From: Glandiceps talaboti
Taxonomy: Eukaryota; Hemichordata; Enteropneusta; Spengelidae
NCBI RefSeq assembly: GCF_964340395.1
Contig: NC_135558.1
Coordinates: 6,958,501 to 7,022,500, forward strand
Direction of reading: 5' to 3'
Length of the DNA: 64,000 nucleotides
Shown: positions 24,501 through 37,837 of the stretch, in pieces
Layout: each line of letters begins with the position of its first letter
Numbering within the stretch: position 1 is the stretch's first letter
Translations under genes and position numbers: made by a program
Notes under the pieces: generated by a model
Told to the model about the DNA's origin: nothing
The model's database searches: none
The model's input: the letters and a program-made list of their open reading frames with translations, nothing else

Positions 24501-27500
24501 CCAGCTAGATATAGTCTTTACACGATATTTCATTATGTTATCTAGCTAGATATGGTCTTTACACGATATTTCATTATGTTATCCAGCTAGATATAGTCTT
24601 TACACGATATTTCATTATGTTATCTAGCTAGATATGGTCTTTACATGATATTTCATTTATGTTATCTAGCTAGATATGGTCTTTACACGATATTTCATTT
24701 ATGTTATCCAGCTAGATATGGTCTTTACACGATATTTCATTTATGTTATCTAGCTAGATATGGTCTTTACATGATATTTCATTATGTTATCTAGCTAGAT
24801 ATAGTCTTTACACGATATTTCATTATGTTATCTAGCTAGATATGGTCTTTACACGATATTTCATTTATGTTATCTAGCTAGATATGGTCTTTTAAATATA
24901 AAATTGTTCAGAGATAAGTTAATGTCAATCTAATATAATATCCAAATCACAGTACAGACAGTAAATACTACACATATTTCAATTTTAAATTTGACAACTA
25001 GTCATATAATTTTTCTGGCACAATCATATCAATATGTTAAAAAAGAACTTGATATCATAATTTTTAAATTAGTACTGTCGGTCAGATCACGGTGAATAAT
25101 TCCATACACAATGATTATTATCTAGAGGTATTAAATTACTGAAAATAGATTTCACACAAAGTTGCTTTCTGTCAAATATAACAAACAACCCATTTTGAAC
25201 ATATCACTTTTGTTCGAAACCAGAATATATATCTATAAATAAATAACAACCATTTTGAATAAATGTGACATATAAATAGTTATTGCCGACTGACATCTTT
25301 CAAAAATAAAGCTTCTTAGTATCACATCAGACATATGGATCAAATGATTGTGGTAGCAGATGGAGAGACTTTTTCATTAAGACTCAGTGAACTGTAACAA
25401 ATATTTTATGATCTGAGTGAAATTAGACAAAATATTACTTTGTCGGACATGTGGTTTGTCAGATTTCATTGAAATTGGACATGTACTTTGTCAGATTTCA
25501 TTGAAATTGACGTACTTTGTCAGATTTCAATGAAATTGGACACATACTTTGTCAGATTTCATTGAAATTGGACACATACTTTGTCAGATTTCATTGAAAT
25601 TGGACACATACTTTGTCAGATTTCATTCAAATTGGACACATACTTTGTCAGATTTCATTGAAATTGGACACTTACTTTGTCAGATTTCATTCAAATTGGA
25701 CACATACTTTGTCAGATTTCATTGAAATTGGACACTTACTTTGTCAGATTTCATTCAAATTGGACACATACTTTGTCAGATTTCATTGAAATTGGACATG
25801 TGGTTTGTTTGATTTGAGTGAAATGGGACCTATACCTTGTCTGATTTTAGAGAAAGTTGACCTATGGTTCCAATTAGAGTGAAAGCATAGATATGCAAAT
25901 GCATATAGTTTGTCAGATTTTGAGTAACAATCTAATTTGTCTATTTTTTTTTCTTATTATCTTATTATTTGTCTTATAGTTTGAAATAGAGTCTCAATAT
26001 TTCCTGTTCTTATAATAAAGTAAAATATCAGACTATGCCAGGTATGTAAGACAAACATCAACCACTCACTGCATTCCTCTTCTAATCATTCTCATCTCCA
26101 TGGTAACTTACCTATCACTAACATGAATACGAAAACTTGCAGGCGTCGAAGAGAAGAGTTCAAAATTGGCAACTTCTAGTTGTTTTATTTGTATAGGTTC
26201 ACATAACTCCACTGTAAACCTACGGATAGAGAAACACGTTTTTTATTTTGTTTGTTTGTATGGGTTCACATAACTCCACTGTAAACCTAGCAATTGAGAA
26301 CGAGTATAAAGTTGGCGTCAGATTCAGATTCAGATTCAGCTAGCGTCATATTGAGCGTCAGATTCAGCGTCAGATAGCGTCAGATCCAAAGGTACCCTAC
26401 GGACTCAATCAAAACTGAAATAATACTGTTGAGACTACAGGGAAAGATTCTGCTTCACAACCTTTTGATGGAAGATGGAATGTCTCTGCTTGCACAATTT
26501 TTAAATTCAATTTTTTAAAAATGACAACATATTACATACGTAAACTTAGCTTTTACTGACACCATGTACATTATTGGCAAAAAGTATCAACCAACGAACA
26601 TACAGTGGCAGTCCGTTGACAAACATTGGAATGTATAGTCCAAAATTCCAGGTAACAATTTTCAAGTTTGTGTTTGGATCAAACATTAATACTTTTGATG
26701 CCATGGTTTACTAAGTTACAGAATCTAATGCCAACTTACCATATTTTAGCACTGCAAGGATTTAACATGTAAACATCTCTATTCTGCATCAATATAGCTG
26801 ACGTACTTTGAGCTTCAGAGTTAGAACCCAGGATCTTAGCACCGCAGTCAGCTGATGCATGGTTTTTACTGTTTTGATTCAGATTAAACTGTCTGTGTTG
26901 ACCACCAGATGATCCTGTACCACCATTACCTACAAAAAGACAGTAAACATCTCAACACGTCAGACAGGATAAAACAACTTTTGTAAAGTAGTGTTGAGAG
27001 TCGTAAAGGAAACAGATTGTGTTAGTACTTAAAATTTCAGAGTTGGTACCCATAGTCTATACAAGTGGTTTGTATACTTCAATTTATTTTAATATTGTAT
27101 TGCTGGTTTGCCTCTCATCAAATTTTACAAAAGAAATCATTTTCATACAACAAGTGGATTTCTCAGAAATACAGAGAAAATATTGTAAAGTTTTGTTTAA
27201 AAAAAAGTGGAAATAATTGAAAAAATATATCAACTTGATTTTATTATTTTCAACATATCTTTTTACAATTTCAGTATTTAGATTTTCATTTATGTAGAGA
27301 GCGGGTAGATTGCAGGCAGTTTAATTTTTTGTCAAGTCACTTCTTCAATTTTTCTTTTCATTTGTAAGTTGTATGTTTTGATAGTTTTCAGGTAGTTATT
27401 TCTTTCCTCCACTAAATCAAACTCACAATCTGTACTTTGGTCACCAACAAAGGTTTAGTAGACCGTTATACATTACATACAGGGTATTTAGTGAAATATT

Positions 27501-29820
27501 TATACTCCCACACACACACACACACAATGTGACTATTGATCCCAAAATGATTAGTTATTAATGTGATAAGAAGTGTGGCTCAAAAATAGTGCAAACAATA
27601 AAAGCAGTGAGGGGTAGAGAGAATGTGACACTATCTCACTATTAACTACTCACCCATGCCTCTATCCAGGACACTTTGTGAAGTCAAAACTGTGAGGGGA
27701 AAATGGTGACAAAACAGAATGATACTAAATGCAGAACGGGATATCCATGCTACAACTGACAACAGTATTACATTGACATGCTACCATTTTTTTTTTTACA
27801 ACATTGGACAATTACCACTACCAGTAATATAGAATGTGATAGGGCTTTATACTAACCATGCAGTGCAGTGCTATGGTCTTCATATACATTACGCACAGAA
27901 TAAAACAAAAGAGAATCTATGTTGATGATACCAGTCACGTCATTGCATCGTGTATTTTGCATGGACCTTATGAAATCATAACTCGTTGATAACTTCGCAT
28001 TGTTTGTCTCATCTCTAGAATATGTTTGACTCAATGTCATCAGATAAGTTCAGTACAATTAATTATTTCACCTTTTCTACCCATTTCTTGCTCTGCCATC
28101 TTTTTCTTCTTCCATTCATCAAATGATGGAATATCTTCTTCCTCAGCTGTTTTCTCCTCTTCTTTTCCCTTTATCTCTTTCCCATCAGCTTCTTTGAGGT
28201 CAGCAGTTTTCACATCGGTCAAATCAGATGTTTTCACTGTTTCACCAGTTTGACTTTTATCCTGTAACTCTTCTTTACTTTTATCTTCTAACTTGTCTTT
28301 TGTTTCTGGAATACTGTAGACAAACATAGCCAGAGATTCAAGGTATATTAGTTTGTCCTAGGGACGATCAAACAATGTCACACAAGCTCAATAAACAAAC
28401 TTCACTCATTTAGGGGGGGGGGGGGGAATCTGGCATCAATGAGATTGCTGAACTTCATTTCCACACTTCTAACCAAATTTTGAAAATTTTCGAGCTGTCA
28501 ACGATACCAGGTTCAATAAATGAGAGATGTTGATAAAGTTAATTATAATTTACTTCTATGTGATTATACAGTGCTTGGTTTCTGGTTAGTATTTTAATGT
28601 GTTTACCATCTTGTTTTTATATTACATCGATTGCAGTGGTGTAAAAAAGGCAAAGGAACAAAATTCACAAAGTGATGGAAGATAGTGGACAGCTACAACC
28701 ATCACAGACCCTTACATTTATATAACAGACCATGACTATATCTAATACCTAATATCTCTGTTTCACTTCCTCATAAAGGTTAAGATTAGCAAAGCATATA
28801 ATTGAAAACCGTATTTGCTTTACTACTCCCTTCTAACCAATATCACAAGTAGCTCACATCTACTAATCTCCAGTCTTGTCAAATTCACAATATCAGAAAA
28901 TATAAAATCCAAAAACAATCTTTACACTTTTACCTTTCTTTTTTCTCTTCCTGTGATTCCACTTTTTTCTCTTTCTCTCCATCTTCTTTCTTAGAAGAAT
29001 CGACCCTAGATTCCAATCTTGCCTTCTCTTCTTCTAATGCTTGGTCATCAGGGAAACAGGGTCTATGTGAGAATATCAAATATTTAATGTGCACATTGAC
29101 AATTAAGTATAATGATTCACTTGCAGTATCAGGTTGTAAGTTTGAAGATAGTATCTACATTCTGTATGTATAGTTTGTTCAATCCATCCATCCATCCATC
29201 CATCCATCCATCCATCCATTCCATCCATCCATCCATCCATCCATCCATCCATCCATCCATCCATCCATCCATCCATCCATCCATCCATCCATCCATTCCA
29301 TCCATCCATCCATCCATCCATCCATCCATCCATTCCATCCATCCATCCATCCATCCATCAATCCCTTCCATCCATCCATCCATCCATCCAGCTGTTCATC
29401 CCTTCCATCCATCCATCCATCCATCCATCCATCCATCCATCCATCCATCCAACCAACCAACCAACCAGCCAACCAACACACCCCTCACACAACATCCATA
29501 CACATACCTGTCAATTTTTATCTCTTGAGTTGATACTGCACTGGTAGGTTTTTCTTGAACTGCAACGGTGTCGACTTTTGCCACGTTGGCTTCATCCTGA
29601 CTTTCTATGACAGTAGCTGTCAGCTGTATTGACTCCTAGAAACATAGATTACAGTATCTATAATTACCAACTATGCATGTCATGTGATACACTGCTATTG
29701 TCATGTGATATGCTGCCACTGTCATGTGATACACTATACAACATGGTTGTGTTCACACAGGAGTGCAGGTACATGTTTACCATGTTTATGATCACAGGAT
29801 GTGAGACAAACTGACAGACG

Positions 29821-29869
<49 letters not shown>

Positions 29870-29874
29870 TAAAC

Positions 29875-29945
<71 letters not shown>

Positions 29946-30272
29946 AACTTTAAGACAGCAGATCACCTGACATAAACCTCATTTCTGGCCTACTTTCCAA
30001 TAAGCTCATGCACACCAACCATACAATATATCTTTTGTGTGTTGCTTACATCTTTTGTGTGTGAATAGGTAGTACTCTGAAGAAAGTCACAATGACAATG
30101 ACATTGATAAATACAATCTGGTTTCACCTGGTTTTTCAATTGGTGTTGTTAAAAAAATCCCTGTACAAACCTGTTGACCTTTTACAATTTTGTATACATA
30201 TACTATGTATATATGTATACTTTAGTATTTCAGTTGGTACATCCACATCCCCCCCTCCCCCCCCCCTCCCCC

Positions 30273-30313
<41 letters not shown>

Positions 30314-30414
30314 TGTGTGTCTGTATGTACATTGTATATATGTATGTATATGTGTGTATGTATGTGTGTCTGTCTGTCTGTATATGTGTGTGTATGTGTG
30401 TGTCTGTCTCTGTC

Positions 30415-30497
<83 letters not shown>

Positions 30498-33400
30498 TAA
30501 TTTATATTATGTTTATGTATACATATGTACAAATGGCTGTGTATACATGTACTTTTGACAGCATGTGAGATCCACCATGAAGAGGTGGATCTTTCTGGAA
30601 CAACATGAATGTGAGAATTTTGACAAATGACATTTGTTTCTTAATTTGTTGGTTTGCATATCTTTTGGTGGTATGTACATTTGTATGTTTGTTTAGTGAT
30701 ACAGCCCCTTACTTGATGGCATGAAATGATAGCCCCCTACATGAGAGGGTGACAGGAATTGACAAATAAAGCCTTCACTGGAGGTCTAAGTACTCATACG
30801 TGTCACTTTGGTAACATGTATTGGAATCTCAGAGGTGACAGGGGTCACATGTTTCATTTTGATGTCTATCCTGTGTGTGACCCACATTCACTCAACCCAC
30901 AGTACGGTACATAAGTAGACATACATGTACACGTCACCTACATTCACTCAACCCACTGTACGTAGGCATGTACACGTCACCAACTCTTTAATGCCAAATT
31001 TACAAACACGTCAGCACTTTTAATGTTTAAGAAGCAAACCAGCTGTTCTCAATCCCTGCACTTACTGCAGTATGAATATACTGCTATACATCATGCAAGC
31101 CAAGTCAAACTAATTCAAACAAAATATATCGGTTTTATACCCTGGTTGTTCTACAATATATATTACAATGTACCTCTACATCATCCTGCAGTGCTCAGAA
31201 TGTCAAGTCAAACTGTTTAAACTTGACATTATTTTTCCCAATTTTTCATAAATTAGGCTTGTGCATGTATAATTATATTATTCCCCAATATTTTTCTTCC
31301 TTCAGCCAGAAAATACTTATGACCTATGAATTTTGTCATCAATAGTTACAAGGCCCCTTAGGTTACTCATATTTTGGTAGGCTGAATGAAGAGACAATCA
31401 TTGAGGAAATATCTACTTGTATCATAAGCCCTGTCCATATCTGATCTGGATCACTTTATCCGTCCACACTAAACTTGAAAGATGGATTCAATTTGAACTA
31501 CATCAGCGTACCTGTCCACACATAACCAGCTTAGATTTGGATTACTTATTATCAATGTAATTCACTCTAAGACTATGCACCTGTCTACACCAGGCCTAAC
31601 TGATCGAATTACTTTGATCCGGATTGAAAACCACCACCCAGAATAGGCTTCAATCTCGATCAGTTAATTCGTATTAGATATGAATTAACCACTACATGTA
31701 GTATGGACAGATAAATCGAACTGGGTCCAGATCAGATTTTGTAGGATGGACAGGCTTTATGGTGAAGGATATTACTTGTCTACATGTACTAAGTCTTGTA
31801 TCATTTCATATACCAATATCTGTATGATTTTTAGTGACCATCTCAAAATCCGGAATTACATTTCATATCTTCTGAATTAGCCCAGTAGCATATCCATTTC
31901 AAAAGACCTTTGTTATTTCCCAATATTTCTCTTTGTTCAAACGAGGAAATTGTGAGCGACACAGTCCTAAATTACTACCAGTAGAAAACTAGCGGTGACA
32001 AATCCCATATGTTATGAATACTTTCAGGCTAAATGAAGACAAATATTGGTGAACAATTTAATTGCATTTAATAGCTATGGGGAAAATTATGGCATTTCTG
32101 AACATATGAATGCTATTATTAGTGCTGCAAAACCATACAGATCATGTATTGTCATGATGTAGCAGGAAGGATCAGGATATAAATTGTGTGTTTTTCTGTT
32201 CAAACATGTACAACTTGATTTATGCCTGGTAGAGCTTTCCATCTCATTTCCAGGGGTGACTGGTTTTCAACACTATTTCTGAACTGTGAATAGTTGAGGC
32301 TTGGTGATGTTTATATATGAATGTAACTAAAGACCAGAACAACTATTTCAAACAGTAATATTCAATGAATTATATATCACTGGTGTATTACATCAATAAT
32401 GCATGCACCATACAGTAACTACATTTGTAAAAGATGATAATATTGAATAAAGATGAAGAATTTTGATAGTTTCATTCACAGACAAATTACTTGCTGACTC
32501 AGTCTGTGTTTCATTCAAGTTTTGAAGATCTAAATAACAGTCTTATTGTCCATCTTCAATAGACTGTCTTCACACTGTGACTCAAAATAGCTGAGTCACA
32601 GATTCAGCCAAATACACAGAATACACTTTCAATAACTTCATCTCCAATGTGCCATCATAATAACCTTATAATAATTAAGTTATCTATTGATAAACAATAA
32701 CTCTTATCCTCTATGGTTGCCTAGAAGTCTAGTGTGTCTACTAATTACAACAACCCCTCTTAGGAAATTGCCAAGCAACAGTTACCTTGTCCCAAAACAT
32801 TCACTTACAGTCAACAAAATATACAAAATATCATCAATATTACAAAACAAGTTGAGATGAATTACTGACAAGACAAATCATTTTGCAGTCTACTAGTGGC
32901 TTAACATAACCCCACCCTTTAGTTCAGTGTGCCCTCTAACGATAGCCAAATTTTGTTGTTGTGAGTCAAAATAGGAAAATCTGGGATTTCTTTGAGTCAC
33001 CACATAGTAAGAGATAGGGGAACACCAAATTTTGGTGCATTGCCAGAAATTGTGTGCATCAGTGGCATGTCAAATTGGCTTAGGAGAGCACACTGCTTTA
33101 ATAGTTCAACCTCTTCAAGTGCCTGGATCCCATATTTAAACAGGCAATGTCATGCAGCCGAAGTGGAATCCCCCCCCCCCCCCTTTCTGGCACTCTTTCA
33201 GCCTCTTCAGACAGACACCTAGATATTTGGTAGGCATATATGTATGTATGTATATAAGCACACCACACCTTGAAGTTTAAGTAGCACCACCCCACCCCAC
33301 CCCACCCCACCCCACCCCACCCCACCCCACCCCACCTCTGGGAGTCTTTCAGGTTACTCAGGTACCTGAATATTGGGTCTGCATATATATAAATATACAC

Positions 33401-35015
33401 GTAAAAAACCATCAACTCTTATATGTAATTAACCTTGGTTTTCATATTTAGAACACTACCAGCAAATATTCCTGAATTTTAGACTGGCCTAAAATCTATT
33501 GTTATCATTTACTTTATCATTCAATTTTCCCCTTTTTTTCATTAAATTTGAATACTCCATTATTCTCTTTTCAATAGGGAAATGCTATAAAACATCCTAA
33601 TTATAATATTATTATTATCACTGTCATAAGGTACAAAATAACTCTCTACATGTATGTACATGTGGCAGTCCCATCTACTTCACATGGCTGAGAAATATAT
33701 GTATAAACACATATGTACAAATAAGCATACAGGTGTACTGACAGACAGAGACACAGAGACACAGAGACACAGAGACAGACAGACAGACAGGTAATGTACA
33801 CAGGTATACTAACACACACATACACATACACATACACACACATACGCATACACACACATACACATACACACACATATGCATACACACACATACACACATA
33901 CACACACACACAATACACACACACACACACACAATACCATTCTCTATTACTGACATTAATTTCTACATGTAGGATTTACATAATTTAATAAATCATAAAT
34001 AATAATTTAAACATATATGTTTTTATTGAATTGAAAAAGTTTATTTTCAGTTTCTTAAAAAAAAATTTCACATGAAAGCACCACAGCTATAATCACAATG
34101 TAGTACATTGCATTCCTCCGACAGTTCTACCACCACAGACAAAAAAAACTAGTTTTTATGATGACTTCCTTACCTCCTTTGTATTTGATGTATTATCCTC
34201 TCCTGCCTCCGTAACTGTATCCAACTGTATTCCAACCTTGTGTGAATCCTCTTGTCTTTCATTGCTGTTCTGCTTTTGTTCAGTTTCATGCTGACCAACG
34301 CCTGTGCTGTGATCCTTTGATAAGAAAAGAAACCAAATAAAGACAATACACCATGGTGTGTATGACATGCCAGTAGAGCAAGTATCCCACATTCTGACAG
34401 ACATTCTAGCCCAAACTTTACGCCATACCAGCATGTACTGGTTTATGAATGCTGTAAATATCTTATTTGAGTTGAAACACATTGGTTGGGTGGTATTACC
34501 ACATACCTTGTAGATCCAGATTCAACCAGTTTTGTGCAGGTACAGGGTATGCAATCACTTAATACAGTTCTGCCACGTTACATGCAGCTCCATTGCCACG
34601 TGCCTTATCAAACATGGTTTACTTTTTAACAGACTTAAGTACACAAATGCACTACTTCCAACATGTGAGCCATGATATTTGACTCCAACCCTAGACATAA
34701 ATACTAAATCTTGAGGTATTCTGTGGAGAGAGTTTCTGTGAATCCTCCGCTGTCGACTGATAATTACGTAACAGACTACACAAGCCAACAAAGGTGTCAG
34801 ACTGCTAATTTAAACAAACATGTTGACTTCACTACGTTACCATTGTTACCAGCACTGCACACATAATATGTACAAACTACAATACATGTTTTTACTATCC
34901 AAACTATCTAGATGGCTAGCTAGCAAACATTACTTCTAGGTAGGAAGGAGAGTCTTAGGTAGAGATTTCTTTCCATGTTAAAACTATCAAAACCAAACAC
35001 TGCACAAACGTATGT

Positions 35016-35063
<48 letters not shown>

Positions 35064-37762
35064 ACATGCACACACATACACATACACATGCACATACACG
35101 TACTATATTGTGTATCTAATCTAATGATCGCCAAAAGCAACTACTTAAGATAATGATTTATAAAAAGTTCAAACCTAGGACAAGGCCTGATGATAAACTC
35201 GGTAAAATCAGATAACGTATCAAATATTAAAATGAGTTTCAATAACAACTAAACAAGTAGCTTACAATCTAGGCAGTTGGGACTTTGAACAAAATTCAAA
35301 AACCCCACTGCCTGGATTCTAAGCTATAACAAGTGTAACAATATGTTCACTGTGCATGCTATGTTAGGTATAACTCAGATCAGATCAAAATAATATAGAA
35401 CATATGTGTTGGGGCAACAACTGATCTTAAAATGATGACATTTCTGAGTTTGACTGATGATTATTCCATAGTTCAGCTGAATATATATAGATTATATTGT
35501 ATGTATGTAACCACACACATCCTCAACTCCACATTCCTTCATTCGTTTGTTCAACTATTCATTCGTTCATTCTATTTTTCTATTTTGCCTATCTTTATTG
35601 CTATCAACCAATACATGTAATTCTACAGATAAAATGCAATCCGCATTTAAAGTTGAAAGTATTAAATATTGTATCCAGAAAGCATTGACCATTCACTATA
35701 TTTCGATCTTTCTATATGCAAATCTGGACAAAATAACATATTTTTGTTTTGAGCATAAGCAGGTAAAATCCACAGGTACTTGAATCAATTTATGTATTTT
35801 AAAAATTGTTATCTATTTGTTGCAATCTGTTCATTTGTTCTCATACGAAAACAAATAAATATCAATTTTCTTTTTACATATTGATTCAAGTGCCTTTGGT
35901 AAATCTACTTGAGTTCCAAAGATATTTATTATACGAAGGAGGTCAAAGTGAGATATAACAGACGTTTTGAATATTCTACTTTTAGATTGATTCAAGTGCC
36001 TTTGATAAAAATCTACCTTCATTCCTATTAAAGGTATTTCATTGGGTTCCCCATGAAACTGCAAATTTTTCCTTACTTCCTCTTCCATGGTTCCTCATCT
36101 TTAGCAATAACAGTTTATGTATTCATTGATTCATTAATTGCAACCCTTTTGTATCCGGTGCTCACTTAAAGCATGTTACGAGAAGCACTAACAGAAAATT
36201 AAAATACATACACCACACATGCACTACTAAAAAAAATTAGTTAAGATATTTGGATAGTTTCATTCCGACATATATGGAGTCAATTCTCAATTTGCAGGCA
36301 TACTATGTTCATGGGCAGAGTAAGTTGACGGTTGATGTTTTGCGTCCAACTAGCTGATAGACTAGTTCAAAGTATGCTATCTTTGTAAGTCAAGTTAAAG
36401 TGATTAATGATTTCTTACTTATCAAGCATGGCATAAACGGAACTAAATAGAACTATTAAACTGACAACAGGAGGAATGTCCAACTTAACAGAAAGTTGAC
36501 CCTGCACAAGTTTACTGTATGATTTTGTGTAGCCAAAAAGAAACTTGGCTAGCTGGCTCAACATGGTGCGTCAACACAACAACACTGTCAAATCAGATAG
36601 TCAAGTATTGATGTCTAAATAATTTGGTAACAATTACATGTATTTATATGTATGAGAAAAACAAAAGAGAAACTCTTTCCAGTATAATCAACAGTGCATA
36701 TGTCCTTGTGAATATAACACAACTTGAAAAGCGGCATTGGTTGTGTGCAACTAGGACATTATTTTTATCAAGCAACCAAAGATATACTTCCTAAAAATTG
36801 TCCAGTTACTTATAAAAATACAATGCACCTTAAATATCGTGGTCAACTTTATCCATAGATAGAGAAATGAAAAGTTTAGATCTTGAGTGAAAACTTAGTT
36901 TTGAATCCAGCACCATGTTAGTTTGGTTTTGATAGCCTTGGTACCTATATACATATACGGTAGTGTTCATTGAATATTCAATATCGAGACAAAGCTAAGT
37001 CATACATTTTCAGTCCCAGTATTCTTTCACAACGTATGTCACATGAATGATTACATTTTGTGCAAAACATGCTTGTCAATGAAGACACTGATTTTAACAT
37101 TAAAATACAAATTCATAACATTTTCATACCTGTAACCATGTCATGTGTACAGTTATACACACAAGTTTACCTACAGATGATTTAATATACCTCAGGGTGT
37201 ACAGTATTGAGAGCAAGTCATGGTATCTAAACAGTTTCAAACCAGATGCAGCTGGTGTACATGTAACTCATTTTGTGCAGTTTTTAATAATAAACCACTG
37301 AAGTTATCCATCACTCAGTGCATCAGTTATATGCTTGTTTTGATTATATAGGTGTCAGTCTATTTGCTTATATTTATGTTTCAGGGTTATGTAGTGCATA
37401 TCACCCACTTTCACAGTGATTCATGATAAATACAGTATGTCATGTTGTGACCACCACAGCAAATGCTGTCACCCCCAACCCCATTAAATGCTGTCACCAC
37501 CTCCCCAGTCTGTTTTCAGTCAGGGAGGCCTCAACCATGTCATCATATTACTACCTACATATATAATATGTTCAGTATTTGGCATAAAAGATCATATCAG
37601 AATGAACTATGGTTTACTATAGTCTATTCAAATAGTAATGAATAGAACTGTTGTACATACACACAATGGACAGCGTCATAACTGCCTTCATTGTCATCAT
37701 TGTTGCCGCTGTTGTCATCGTCCTTTCCCCCCTCCTCCTCCTCCTCCTCCTCCTCCTCCTCC

Positions 37763-37837
<75 letters not shown>

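Noticed and set aside
35831-36088. 85-codon minus-strand ORF in SUCO intron 2 ([10 protein letters not shown]...)
   Set aside because: It spans a two-copy direct repeat (TTGATTCAAGTGCCTTTG twice, 109 bp apart), lacks splice sites in a compatible phase and has no recognisable domain.
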